Shown here: piece by piece, positions 35,863 through 51,912 of the stretch | How positions within the stretch are numbered: position 1 is the first letter of the stretch | How the letters are laid out: each line of letters opens with the position of its first letter | Origin: Cochliopodium minus | Taxonomy: Eukaryota > Discosea > Himatismenida > Cochliopodiidae | DNA: 64,000 nucleotides | Direction: 5' to 3' | Assembly: GCA_024220525.1 (NCBI GenBank) | Contig: JAMYWO010000171.1 | Span: 1,853-65,852 of the forward strand | Notes under the pieces: model-generated | Seen by the model: only the letters and a program-made list of their open reading frames with translations | The model's database searches: none | Told to the model about the DNA's origin: nothing | Position numbers and translations under genes: made by a program

Positions 35863-36297
35863 ATCATTCAACAATGATTTTCTTTGTATAAATTATATTT
35901 AAATTAAATTATTAAGCTAAACAATCTTTTTTTTTTTCTCCGTTAAATAAATTGATTAATTCAATCTTTTTGCTTGATTGTCACATCTATTTTTATCAAT
36001 TTTAATTTTTTTATTTTCACAGCTTACATAAACTTTATAAAGCTCTAAACAATTTAATCGGAAATAAATTAAAAAGATCCGAAAGAAAAAGATATTAATT
36101 TCTTTCCATAAATCTTATTTTCATAATTCATACAGGTTTTGAAATTAATTACTTTTCAATTCATATTTCCCAAAATGGTACTTTGTTCAAATAAAACCAT
36201 TGTTCAAAAAAGAAGTGAAATATATAAAAAAAAAAATAAAAATAAAAAATCGATTTTGGAAAGAAGATCTAATTTTGCATAATACTTTGATAACAAA
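35863..36297. other. AT-rich spacer upstream of the FHA-AAA gene
   Basis: It contains the 3' flank of the transporter gene and the presumed promoter of the FHA-AAA gene. I see no coding sequence on either strand. Confidence 0.5.
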
Positions 36298-40514
<4,217 letters not shown>

Positions 40515-40652
40515 ACATATTTTCTATCAAAGTTTCATTCTTTAAACAAATTTGTTAATACTTTCATTAAAAAAAAAAATATTTTTTTTTTTGAAGATAT
40601 TATTATATTTTTTTATTTTTTATAAATTAAATTTCAAAAACAAAATTTCTTT

Positions 40653-42041
40653 TCAAAAAATTTTCCAAATTCCCAAAAAATAAGCAGTTCTAATTCTTAT
40701 CATATCCCTTGTCATTTCAATGGTAGCATTGAGAGGAGACAGCTTACTACCCTCAATTTCTTTCCAATCAACACCAACCTCACTAATGGGAATTCTAAAT
40801 TGTTGAGCCAAGAACAAAAGTTCGACATCAAAAGCAAAACGTTCGATATGTTGATTCAAAATCAATTTTTCAGCACACTTTCTTGTAAAAAGTTTAAAAC
40901 CGCATTGTGTATCTTTAATACCTTGTACTCCTACAAATTTAACGATTTGGTGAAAACCCCATGCAAGAAATCTTCTGTGCAATTTTCTTTCAACTTTGGA
41001 ATCTTCCAAGTGAGCTCTGGATCCTATTACTAATCCTAATTCTCCTTTTTGAATTTCTTTAATTTTTTTTTCTACTTTTTCTATGTCAGAAAAGAGTGTT
41101 GCTCCGTCTGCGTCAACCATTAATACATATTCTCCTCTTGAATAAAACATACCCTTTTTTTTAAAAAAAGGAAAAGATTAATTTGAGATTGAATTTAATT
41201 AGACATGTCCAAATATTACAACTTTGTTAGCAATGTTTTTACTAACAAATTTAAACTGTTATAATATTTTTGGACATCCCTTCTTTTTAATTTAATTTAA
41301 AATCTTTTTCAAATATAATCTTCAATTTTGATTATTCATTATAAGTTATGAAAGTTTCTTCATATATTTTTATTATTTGAAAGAGATTTAATCCATTTTT
41401 TAATGGGAAAATGAGTCATCAAAAATATAAATAGGTGTAAAATAAATATATATGAGTGTCATTAATTAATTGTGAAACTATGATTTATAGATGGATCAAA
41501 GATATGAGAAAAATAGATTCGAATTAAAAATATATTTTCATTTTTTATTACTCTCCTAACAGCACCACCCTTTCCTCTATTCTGAATCAATTTCAAAAAA
41601 CGGATGGAGTCAGTTGTTTCTCTCTTGATATATTCCATGGAGACCTGCTCAGTCTTATCTTTGGATCCATCATCACAAATGATGATCTCCCAAGTGAATT
41701 TTGGATCTTTTAAATTTCTTTGTTTGCAATATTTGAGGGTCTCATTCAACATCTTGGGTAATCTATCTTGTTCATTGTAAGCTGGTACTACAATCGAGAG
41801 ATATTTGGTTGGTTTGCTGAAGATTGGCTCGAAATTCACTTGTTCTTCCCTTATTGGATCTCTGAAGGATGTTTCTTGTGGTTTCCATTGTTGTTTCTTC
41901 TTTTCACCAAATAATATTCTAATCACAAACAACTACCAAACAAAATTATTATTTAATTATGTTTATTTATAGACTTACTATTGCTATTAATGTTATAATG
42001 AATAGAAGAGGGATATCAATGTACCATGGAAATATAATCAT
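40653..42041 (-). CDS. ALG5: ALG5 dolichyl-phosphate beta-glucosyltransferase
   Basis: ALG5 makes dolichyl-P-glucose from UDP-glucose on the ER membrane; ALG6, ALG8 and ALG10 then use it to build the N-glycan precursor. Exon 1 (from 42041) encodes MIIFPWYIDIPLLFIITLIA, the N-terminal membrane anchor. Exon 2 has LSIVVPAYNEQDRLPKMLNE and WEIIICDDGSKDKTEQVS, the GT-A family 2 core, and RNRGKGGAVRR. Exon 3 has GMFYSRGEYVLMVDADGATL (DxD region), LGLVIGSRAH, DTQCGFKLFTRKCAEKLI and RFAFDVELLFLA. It is about 330 residues with the usual domain order. The intron between exons 2 and 3 is about 400 nt, far above the local norm, and contains a 73-nt hairpin (41205-41277). OST4 elsewhere in the window acts in the same pathway, but the two genes are 30 kb apart. 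Confidence 0.93.
41205..41277. ncRNA. 73-nt imperfect hairpin in the long ALG5 intron
   Basis: ATGTCCA at 41205-41211 pairs with TGGACAT at 41271-41277. The stem continues, with one two-base bulge and one mismatch, to 41222/41258. An inner perfect 8-bp stem, TTTGTTAG (41223-41230) with CTAACAAA (41242-41249), closes an 11-nt loop. It can form on either strand. It could be a small RNA precursor, a MITE-like remnant or an intron structural element. No known RNA family was recognised. Confidence 0.4.
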
Positions 42042-42211
42042 TTTTTTTTTTTCATTTACTAAATCTTCATTCATCACATTTGAAAAATATATTGATTATT
42101 CTTTGTATCCTTTTGTTAATCTTGTTTTCTGTATAATTATACTTATTTTCTCTGTTTAAAAATATATTAAAAAAAAATTGTTGAAAATTAGTTTTTTAAA
42201 GGGGAGTGTAT

Positions 42212-45200
42212 ATGGTAAACCAGATTAAATTTGTTGGTTTATATTACATTTATATTGTTTTTATACTTTAGGATAATGGAGAATATTTCCTCAAAAATAG
42301 AGAAGGAGAAAATAATTTCTTGATATTGGATTCAATAAAATCCTTTATGTTATGTGATTGTGGGAATCTATTGATAGGAGCGAAAATCTGCAGATTATGC
42401 ACGAAATCAAAATGCATAATTTGCCACAAAGGGAATAAAGAATGTGAGGAATGTGGAGAAGAAATGGAGGAGAATGACAAAATAGTATCAAGGATAAACG
42501 AATTGAAATGTGAATGTATAACTTGTGGATGTGTTTTGATAGTTCATCATTCTTTCGATCATCCACAAACAAAGGAATCGCATCAATCTGAGGTTGATAT
42601 CTCTTTGGAATGTGGAGAATGTGGAGGGAAATACAAATTAAGGAAAAAGGTGATGGAGGGATTGAAATCTCTGCAACATTTCTTCAACAAAAATCAATTA
42701 ATGTGCGAAGAAATCAAGGATCTTTCTTTGATTAATGAAAAACTTGATTCAGAAAATAAAAATTTTAAGAAAGAGCATTCCATTTTCTTGGAAGAGAAAA
42801 ACAGATTCATTTCTGATATAGAGATGTTCAAAAAAGAATTGGTATTGTCGAATAAGGGAAAGAGCGTTGAAGGTGGAAACATAAATCTGAAGCAAGAAAT
42901 GATACTCTTCAAGCAAAATTTTAAAACGATCACCAATGAAAATCTTTTTTTGAAACAAGAGAAGCAAAGTTATAAAGAACTCGAAAAGAATTTTTCTTTG
43001 GAAATAAACAGTCTCAAACAAGAAAAGGATAAAATTCAACAAAAGAATAAAAACATCATCAACGAAAACCAATCTCTCAAACAAAAAATAGAAAAATTGA
43101 CAAAAACAAATCAAAATTTCCACGCAGAGATTCAAAATTTGAAACAAGAAAACACAAAGTTGAAAGAATCCCATAATTCCCTCAACCAACTTGTGGAAAA
43201 ACTTCAAAAAGAATTTGTCAGCTTGAGGGATGATGTAAAGAAAGATAACAACCAAAATAAAAATGAGAACAACCAAAATAAAAAAGGCGGAAATAAAAAG
43301 AAAAACAAAAATAAAAAGGAGAATACCACAGAAAATCAATCTCCTCACCCGAAACAAGAAATTTTCTTAGAGGAAATTTTAATTGACAAAAAAATTAATG
43401 AACCTCCAATAAAATTAAAATACAATCCACTCGATAATACACAAACTTCAAAAAAATCACAAAACATTAGTAATTTTTTTTTCTAATCATTTTTTTTTTA
43501 AAATGATTCATTTTCTTCAATTTAGGTGAATCTGTAATTGCATTCAATCATTATTATGGAATAGGATGTCCAATAAACAAAGAGAAGGCAAGGGAGATGT
43601 GTGCCAAACTGGCAGATGTTGAAGATTTGTCAAAAGGAATGGACATGCACTTTAACAAAAGTGAAGAATCAACCAAAAAAATAGCCTTGTTTCAAAATTT
43701 GATTTTTTTGAACAAAGGGAAAGAGGAAATTTATTATTTCCTCTACTTTATAGGGCTTCTTTACTTTAAAGAAAACTTCTATCAAGAATCTATCGACTAT
43801 TTAAGCATTTCTGCCAAAATGGGAAATTCACAAGCTATGTACCTCCTTTCTGTTGTTTTTGAAAAAGTACAAAACACTGTCACCATCAAGATTGATCATT
43901 ACGAAGAACTAAGTAAAATTGTTTTTTTAAAAAAATAATATTTTTTAATATTAAAATTTTTTTTTATCAAAAAAGTTGTCAAGTTGCTTCAAAAATCAGT
44001 GGAACTAGGAAACTACAAATCCATAGTATTTTTTTAGTTTATTTTTCTACTTTATCAATATTCAAAATATAATAATAATAGAATAGACTAGGTGATATAT
44101 ATCAAGAGGGAAAGTTTGGGACGGAAAGAAATTTAGAAGAATCAATTCGTCTTTACCAAAAAGCATCTGATTTTAACTGCTCAAAATCTATGATGAATTT
44201 AGCGTTAATCTATAAAAAAGGTGGAGATAACATTGTCCAAAAAAATGAAACCCTGTTCCTTCACTATCTCAAAGAAGCTTACAAACTTCAAACCCCTTCA
44301 GCAATTTATCAATACGCAACTTTTTATTTGAAGGGATTGTATGGTTTTGAGAGAAATGTACAAGAAGCGATTTCCATTCTAATTTTTTTGTCTAAAAGAT
44401 TGTATGCTCCTGCTTTCTATCAACTTGGCAAAATACATTTCAACAATAAATATATTGAAAGAGATTTAGAATCTTCAATAACTTACTATGAGGGAGCAAT
44501 AAAGTTGAACCACATAAAATCTTTTCTTAAGCTTTCTTCTATTTATCTCACTGAAAAAAGTATCATCAATGTGAAAAAAGCAATGGACCTTTTCATATCA
44601 GCTTCCAAAATGAACAGTAGTGAAGCTAACTATCTTTTTGGAATGCATCTTATAGAAGGAATATTGATTGATAGAAATTGTAAAAATTAATTTTTTTTTT
44701 TTAAATTAAGAATTTCTTTTAAAAATTATTTTTTTGTTAATTTAGTGGAACTTGGTTTGGAATATTTGAATAAAGCAGCTGACTTTGGATCTAAAGATTC
44801 TTTGTTATTGTAAAAAGCTTTTTCTTTTTTTTTTTTCCGTTTTTTAAATTTTCTCAAAAAAGGCTTGGAACTTTCTATCAAGAAGGGAGATATGGTATCA
44901 AGAAAGACATTAATTTAGCGTTAGAGTATTACAAAAGAGGACACAAATTAAGGGAAGTAGGTTGCATTCATTCTTTGGCTACTATTTACACCGAGGGTTG
45001 TGATGAAATAAATAAGGATGTGAATTTAGCAATCATTTACCTGAAAGAATTAGCCTATGATTTTGATTCTGATGCAAGTTTTTATTTATTAGGTTGTCTC
45101 TATCAAAACGGAGGAGATGGTGTTGAAAAAAACATTTCTCTTGCACTCGAATATTACAAGAAAGCCGCTGAATTAGGATACAAGGATTCTTACTACAGAA

Positions 45201-45617
45201 TAGCAGTTGTTTATGAAGTAACAAATAAATCTTTTTTTTAATTTGAAAACTTTTTAAATGTTTTTCCAGATTGTAGAGCCAAAGGATATTCAACAAGCAA
45301 TTTATTTCTACAAACAATCAATAGAATCACTCAACGATCCAGCTTCGATGCACAACTTGGCAAATATTTACAGGTATGGGAAGGAAGGGATAGAAAAAGA
45401 TATTGAACTTTCAATTAAATACTATAAACAAGCTGAAAATCTCAACTTTACTCCCTCGATGTTGTGCCTAGGAATGATCTACGAGTGGGGAAGAGAAGGT
45501 GTTAAAAAGGATATAATCCTTGCTATTCAATATTATAAAAAAGCAGAGAATTTGGGAAACCAAAAAGCAAAAGAAATTTTAAAATCACTTGATCAAAGAT
45601 TAAAGGATCAAAATTAA
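42212..45617 (+). CDS. Cys-rich zinc cluster, coiled coil and Sel1 repeats in one protein
   Basis: The N-terminal 120 residues are Cys-rich: CDCGNLLIGAKICRLC, CIICHKGNKECEECGEEM, KCECITCGCVL and LECGECGGKYKL, probably several zinc sites. Then comes a coiled coil of about 220 residues (KQEKDKIQQKNKNIINEN and similar), a Lys/Asn-rich linker and about ten Sel1 repeats, for example LGDIYQEGKFGTERN, LGTFYQEGRYGIKKDINLAL, LGCLYQNGGDGVEKNISLAL and LANIYRYGKEGIEKDIELSI. Sel1 arrays are scaffolds found in ER quality control and signalling adaptors. No E3-type RING spacing was confirmed. The start is inferred as an ATG-only exon at 42212-42214 (ATG|GTAAAC, acceptor 42272), giving MDNGEYFLKNREG. An internal start (MLCDCGN, about 42347) is the alternative. 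The protein is about 990 residues with in-phase introns of mostly 50-90 nt. Confidence 0.8.
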
Positions 45618-45712
45618 AAATAATTAAAAATAAATAAAATTTAAAGATTAAATTTTTTTTTTCTTTAAAAATTAAATAATTATCCAACAAACAAACTGAA
45701 ATAAAAAAGGGG

Positions 45713-46519
45713 TTATTTCTTTTCTTCTTTTTCATCTTTCTCACTTTTTTCTTCTTTTTCTTCCTTTTCTTTTGTCTCTTCAGCTATCTCTGACTCTTCT
45801 TCAACTTTACCGTGTTTTTCTAAAGTTTTCATATCCTCCATCAAAGCTTCTCTAGCATTTGCAAATTTAGCTTGTATAAATTCACTACCACCCACTTCAG
45901 GTCTGTTCAATTCAAACAATTTTGTAAATTTCTTTTTTTTTTTTTGTTTACATTTTAAGAATAATACAAGACTTTAAAAAACAGATTACTTCTTCTATTT
46001 GTACTTTGGTGTATTTTGCATCAAGATCTAAGATTTTGATTGCCTAATTGAATTATTAAATTAATTCATCTTTGATTGAAGAGATTTTTCTTTATAAATT
46101 TTTTTTACTTCCATTTTATCCATCAATATTTTTTTTCCAACAGTAGATTTTAAACCACTTTTCTCAGCATCTTTCCAATTGAATTAATTTATAAATTTGT
46201 TATGTAAATTTATGAGTAGATATGAACTATTAATCTTCAAATTCAAAGAATTGATTGAATAATATCTCAATATTTTCTTATATTTGATATATTGATTTAA
46301 ATAAAGGTGTATACTTTTTCTTCCTGATCTCCATGCAGTTGCAAATGCACCTGAATATAAGTTTTTATTTTGGGTTATATCCATAAACAATGATTAAATG
46401 AATACTAACCTCCAAATGCTATTGCACCCTTGAAAATAATAACCCTTATAAAATCCTTTTGATGATGATCATGATAAGAAAATTTAAAGGAAAAAAAAAA
46501 AATAATAAAGAAAGACCAT
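45713..46519 (-). CDS. PAM16: PAM16/TIM16 (Magmas) mitochondrial import-motor subunit
   Basis: PAM16 is a J-like protein that pairs with PAM14/TIM14 and restrains Hsp70 stimulation at the TIM23 import motor on the matrix side. The exons join as DFIRVIIFKGAIAFG|GAFATAWRSGRK, then DAEKSGLKSTVGKKILMDKM, AIKILDLDAKYTKVQIEE and KLFELNRPEVGGSEFIQAKF. They match the family pattern: a hydrophobic N-terminus with AFxxAW/Y, the ILxxD.....I J-like region, then FxxN....GGSFYLQSK. As expected, the HPD tripeptide is absent. The C-terminus is a Glu/Lys-rich tail of about 35 residues (EETKEKEEKEEK). The first coding exon seems to be the ATG alone (46519-46517, followed by GTCTTT; acceptor at 46456), giving MDFIRV. 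It converges with the Sel1 gene, with 95 bp between the stops. Confidence 0.87.
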
Positions 46520-46671
46520 TTATGTTTTAACTTTTTGATTCTATTTTTTTTTTTTTTATATTTTTTTTTTTGATAGTTTTTGATTTTTAATTAAAATTAT
46601 TTTAAAGTTGATGCAGGTAAAAAAAAATTTGAAGATTTTATAAATAGACAAAAAAAAGACTTGTTAAGACG

Positions 46672-49246
46672 TTAATCCTTATCTTCATTAGGATTAAGGT
46701 CATTAGTAGAAGTTTCCAAATTGGTAGAAAGGGAGCCACTCTGATTATTCACCTCTTCGTTCTCTTTGTTTTTCTCTTCATTAGAATCATTCCCTTCCTT
46801 ATTGGGACTCGCTTCGTCATTGTTTTCGTTGTTTTCGTTGTCATCCTTTGTTTCATCCTTTATTTCTTCATCATTGTCTTTGGTTTCGTGCCAAGAAAAA
46901 GCGAGTTGATCACCAGAAATGGAGTAGAAGGCATTGTTGAAAGCATACTCTGCTTCACCACGTGTGGAAAACCTTGCAAACCCATCTTGACCCTCTATCC
47001 AAACTTTTTCAATGGTTCCATAATTTTTGAAGTGAGCGAAAAGTTTGCCAGTACTGCTCAAAACTACAGGCAAATTCTCGATTTTGATGCAAGAACATCT
47101 GTTGTCGAGTTTCATTCTTCTTTTGGTTGGTCTTGATTCTGTGTTTACTTTTTTCTTGGGGATGTTGCTGGTCTCGGAGATTTCCTGTATGGGCCTTTTC
47201 TTTTCAGTGATTTCTGTTTTTTGGAGAAGTTCTTTGGCTTGTTGCTTGAGGAACTCTTTCTTTTTGGGATCTTTCTCTTCATCTGCCATTTTAAGAATAT
47301 CGTTGATGAGATTGAGCTTTTTCTTGTTATATTCCGCTATTTTAATACTTTCTTCACTAGGGCTCGGTTGTTGGTAAGAAGTTGTCTCTTTATCCACATT
47401 ATTATTTTCATTATCATTAGCAACATCCTCTTCATTATTATTATTATTATAGTCATTATTATTAGATTCATCATTCTCATTGTTTTGATCTACTTGGTTC
47501 AAAGTGTAGGGATCCTCTTGGTTGTTAGAGATGTTGTTAGGTCTGAATTGATCATTTTTGTTCCACCTGATCTTGATGAAACGGTTTCCCATGATGGCCT
47601 CAGAAGAGCGGTAAGCCTTAAAAGCCTGATCGTTGGAAGAAAAATCAACGATACATTTTCTTTTATTTTCGATTATTTTAATGTTTCTTATTTTTCCAAA
47701 CTTTGAAAAATGCTCGCTTATTTTCGCAATTTCGTTGAGTTCTCTAGGAATATTTTCTACCACCAATGAATTTCTGTTGTTTTGAAATTTCTTCTTTAGT
47801 CCATCATTCCTTCTGGTATTGGTACTGAGTCCAGTATCAAGAGGATTATCTGAAGTGATCATATTTTCACTGTTGGTGTTGTTTAAATTATTGCTGAAAT
47901 TTTGATTGTTGAAGTTGTTTTCTTCGTTGTTTTGATTATTGATTTCGTTTGATTGTATTTCATTTGGATTTTTATTGTATTGGAATTCATTATTAATATT
48001 ATTGTTATTGTTTTTATTGTGATATTGATTTTCATTGTTATAATTTCTCATATTATCTATTTCAATCTGGTTTAGATGGGGATATTGGCAATTAATTCGA
48101 TGACATGTTCCTTTTTCCGCAAATTCTCTGCAAAATTTTCCCCTATTATAATTATTTCTTTGATAATTGTTATTCATACGAATATTGGTGGGATTATTAG
48201 GATTATTGGGATTATTATTGAAATTATTATTTCTTCTGTTATTATTGTTGTTATAATTATTATTGTTGTCATAATTATCCCTTGGATTTTTATATTTTTT
48301 ATTTCCACCAACCCCACCCTGTTTATAATTGGAATTATTGTTAAAATTATTGTTATTATTGTAATTATCCCTTTTGTTTCTTCTATTGGGTGATCTATCC
48401 TGATATTTGTCATCATACCTTTCCTCATCATATCTTTTTCTGGAAGAATGATGATCATCCTTATTCTCTCTGCTATCCCTTGAAGAATGATAATCTTCCC
48501 TATTCTCTCGATTGGAATGATGATGATCTTCACGAGGACTATTATCCTCTCTTCTCTCTTTCTCCCTTTCTATATTTCTGATATATTTGAATAAAGTTGA
48601 TACGAAACTCTGGGTATCTAAATTAAACAAGTATTTGGTTAAAAAATTGGTGTAAATATTAATTTTGTTTGATTTTTTGGAAATGGATAGAAATATCCAC
48701 TTAGAATCATGAATAACTTGAAATTCATGATTCAGTTCTCATTAATTTAATAGATAATCTTCTTATTTTGATATAAACATCCTTTATAAAGTTATTCATA
48801 AGGAATTATCCAATTTTAAATTAAGAGAATTATTTAATCATTGTTTTACATTCATTATAGGCTATGAAACAATATTTATTTATATTCATAATTAGCAATT
48901 AATTAAATAAATAATGATTCATTTATAATTGTGATAATTCTCCATTTGTTTTTGCATTCGAGCTTATTATGAGATTTTGAAATTATTTTTTTACCATGAC
49001 CTAAGAATTCTCTCAATTGTTTCACACATTGTTCTTCGAAACTTGTTCCATCAGATTCCATATCATTTTTGAATAAAGTTACAACAAATTCTGCGAGTTC
49101 TCGTTTTGGTGCATCATTGCTATCAAAAATAAGAAAAATAAATAAAAAATTTTGGGAATAATTCTAGAAAAAGGGAAATACGGTAGATTATTCATAATGA
49201 AATTTTCAAATGATTTCAAAGTTTCTTCATTAGATAAATCAATCAT
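46672..49246 (-). CDS. RBM26: RBM26/RBM27-type RNA-binding protein (PWI-like, CCCH, two RRMs)
   Basis: Exon 1 begins MIDLSNEETLKSFENFIMNN (start 49246). Exon 2 adds DAPKRELAEFVVTLFKND and FEEQCVKQLREFLGH, and exon 3 opens TQSFVSTLFKYI: together the PWI-like fold of RBM26/27. An Arg/Glu/Ser-rich and Asn-rich region follows, with a CCCH zinc finger (FCREFAEKGTCHRINCQYPH, C-x8-C-x4-C-x3-H). RRM1 (SLVVENIPRELNEIAKISEH, RKCIVDFSS) and RRM2 (CIKIENLPVVLSSTGKLFAH, GFARFSTRGEAEYA) are separated by a charged helix. The tail is acidic (Glu/Asn/Asp). Human RBM26/27 act in nuclear RNA surveillance as partners of the exosome-targeting PAXT machinery; a similar role is inferred. The protein is about 730 residues. 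The two introns near the 5' end (about 48610-48995 and 49135-49180) are in phase; the first is long, nearly 400 nt. Confidence 0.87.
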
Positions 49247-49423
49247 CTTGGTTTAGTATAATTTTCTGATCAATTTTTTTTTATTTTATTTTTATTTTCT
49301 ATTCTTTTTTTTTTTTGAATTGAATTTTTTGGAATGATTTAAGGGATGGAAAAGGACTTCATTGGAGTTAATTGTTCAAAACTCTGTCCAAAGTTTAGAA
49401 AATTTTCAAGGTATTGAAATCAA

Positions 49424-51295
49424 TTAAATGTCATTTAATAATTTGGAAGAAATTTCATTTAAAAAATCTTGTCTTAATTGCTTCAATTGATTGACAATTC
49501 CAAACATTTGAGTTTCATCTTTTGCAAAGAAAGCATAAACTTCTTGAGTAGCAGAATGAATGGAAAAAGAATTGGGTAAGTAATTGTACTTGAACTGAAA
49601 CTTTTTGACTGCACTCCAAGATAAAAGAGCAATGAAATTGTATTCATAAGATTTGTTACTAGGATCATTGGATTTTTTTATTGAAGCAATACCCAAACCC
49701 TTTTTGAACATACAAATGGAAGCTATATCTTCTTTTTGCTCTTGGGTGTTTTCTCCTGACAACCTGGAAAAAGTTCTCCTCAGAAAATTTGTTTTGGATC
49801 TTTTCAATTTCTCTTCACTTGTGCTTTCGTTTTCGTTTGGTTTCACATAAAAGGAAACATGAACTTCTTTTATTATTTCTGTTTCATCATTGAGAATTTC
49901 TTCTTTTTCTATCACTTTAGGACACTTCAATGTTTCTGCCATTTTGAGATGGCATTTGTAGTGGGCATAAACACAGCATTGGGTACAATAATAAGCAGTC
50001 TTTGAGAATCCCCTGTTTTAAATTTTTTTAAAATTAATTTTTATCTTCTTTTTATTTTGAGAAAAGAATCACCAAACAGTAGATTTACAGTAAACACAAT
50101 TATGAGGATTTTTTATTTTCTTTTTTAAGAAATCATGTTTGATGAACACAACGAAATTGCTATTTATTCAAATTAAAAATTAAATTAAATTTATAAAAAT
50201 TTAAAATTGTTCGACCTGTTCTCTTTAAACTTTTCTACTGTCTTTTTTGAATCATATTTCCTTTTTTGTTCATCTACAAAATTATTAATATTTCCTACTT
50301 CCTTATGTGCATTTACAAGGTTTTCATAATCTTCATAGTTTTCACTAGTATGTTTAATGAGTTCTCTAAGAAGAAGTTCATATCTTGGAATTCTCTGATT
50401 AAAAATAATTAAAATTGAGTCAAAAAAAAATTTTAAAAAAAAATTTACTTGAACAGGAACAATCCAAAGATTGGAAAAGGTAAAAAACTTTTTATTTCCC
50501 AACCTGAAGAACTTTCTTACATCTCTTTCATCACTAGCAAGAGTGGATAAATTGTTCTTAAAATCTTCTTGTTCACTAACAAAAAATGAATATCTATTTT
50601 GGGAAAACAAAAAATGAAGAAAAGAATAATAATTTAAAAGGGAAATTACAATTGTTTCATTCTTTCGCTATGCTTTACAAATACTTGTCCAATGTTGGCT
50701 CTCTTGTTTGGATCTTGTAATATCTTTTCTATTTCTACGATGAACTTTTGATGGAACTCAATCAAATGACCCAAGTTTTCGAAATTCTTTGAAAAATTTT
50801 TCTCTTTTATAACTTCAAGCTCAGAAAGTGGCTTGATATATTCATCTCTCATCTCTATCATCTTTGAAATATAAGTTTTTTCAGTATGGAAGAGTTCTTC
50901 GATTAATATTCTTTTCCTTTGCGCATAATTAAAATGTTTTAAATTTCAAAAAATAAAAATTAAAAAAGAGGAGTTTTACTTTTTATTCCAAATTATGAGC
51001 TTCTCAATTAGTAATTTCAATTTTTTTCTGTAAATGCACCTCTTAAATAGTTCAATAACCCTTATCTAAATGAAGAAATAATTAGGATAAATATTAAATT
51101 AATAAAATAATCTTTATCTTACATTCTGATATTGCAATAAATTTGAGAATCTTTTTGTTTATATGATTAACATTCAAATTATTTACATAGTTTTCCAATA
51201 ATTCCGTAGTATCTTTCAATTAATTAGAAAAATAAATAATTTGAACAAATAAATTTTAAAATACCTTCTTGCTGATTTGGTTGTATTATCTCCAT
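49424..51295 (-). CDS. RhoGEF with DH domain, C1 domain and PH/FERM-C-like end
   Basis: It begins MEIIQPNQQE (51295). An IQ-like basic helix follows (ELFKRCIYRKKLKLLIEKLI), then the DH domain: KRILIEELFHTEKTYISKMI, FENLGHLIEFHQKFIVEIEK, NIGQVFVKHSERMKQL, LWIVPVQRIPRYELLLRELI and KHTSENYEDY. The last is the conserved Dbl-homology helix. Next comes a C1 domain, HDFLKKKIKNPHNC...CVYC...CTQCCVYAHYKC, with the H-x12-C-x2-C-x13-C-x2-C-x4-H-x2-C spacing of zinc-binding DAG-type fingers. The C-terminal part (YNFIALLSWSAVKKFQFKYN, then a predicted last helix QMFGIVNQLKQLRQDF) resembles a PH or FERM-C fold. DH proteins activate Rho-family GTPases. A C1 domain lodged between DH and the PH-like domain is unusual, since PH normally follows DH directly. 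The protein is about 520 residues, with introns in phase. Confidence 0.83.
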
Positions 51296-51408
51296 TTTTG
51301 AGGAGTATTTCTTTTCTTAGTAATTTTTTTTTTTTTTTTTTGAGGAGTGATTTTTTTTTTTTTATATTTATTTTGAAAGATGTTAAAGAATTTCACAATA
51401 AAAAATTG

Positions 51409-51808
51409 ATGTTAAATGATTTAAGACAACAATTAGAATCCAATACAAATTCACTAAAAAATGAAGATAATATTACAATAATCCAACAAAAAAAGCTTTT
51501 TAAAGGTAAAGAAAAAAAAACGTATTAACAAGATATCTCCAAAATACAAGATTATAAATTAAGGTTAATCTATTTAACCATTTTAATGAATTGATTTTTC
51601 AAATAAAGAAATGAAGGAACTATCACATCAACAAAATTCATTTTCTCAGGTTCAATTTATGTTGACAACTCAGCCCACTTCATCCACCAATACAGAGAAT
51701 ATTCACGATCAATTGGATAAATTGTGCAATCACATGCAAATCGCTTCGAATAAACAAATAGAATTCCAAATAGAAAGAGAAAATAGAGAGAAAGAAGCCA
51801 AAAATTAA
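51409..51808 (+). CDS. small coiled-coil protein, unrecognised
   Basis: Two exons encode MLNDLRQQLESNTNSLKN, then ITIIQQKKLFK|EMKELSHQQNSF, QVQFMLTTQPTSSTNTEN, DQLDKLCNHMQIASNKQIEF and a charged end REKEAKN, about 110 residues. The intron (about 51507-51608) has GT-AG ends and keeps the frame. Helical heptads flank a Ser/Thr-rich centre. The open frame extends upstream of the ATG at 51409 (DVKEFHNKK) to an AG at about 51378, so a 5' exon may be missing. The sequence further upstream is taken by the start of the divergent RhoGEF gene. I do not recognise a family. Confidence 0.5.
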
Positions 51809-51912
51809 AATGGAAGGAGCAATACTCCCTAAAGAAAGGAAATAAATAAAGATTGGAGAAGGAATATCAAAAATTCTTTTTATATACATTCATTTCACAT
51901 TGAGATTATTGA

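Noticed and set aside
41160-41550. Separate small gene in the long ALG5 intron
   Set aside because: No open frame of coding quality is present; only the hairpin stands out.
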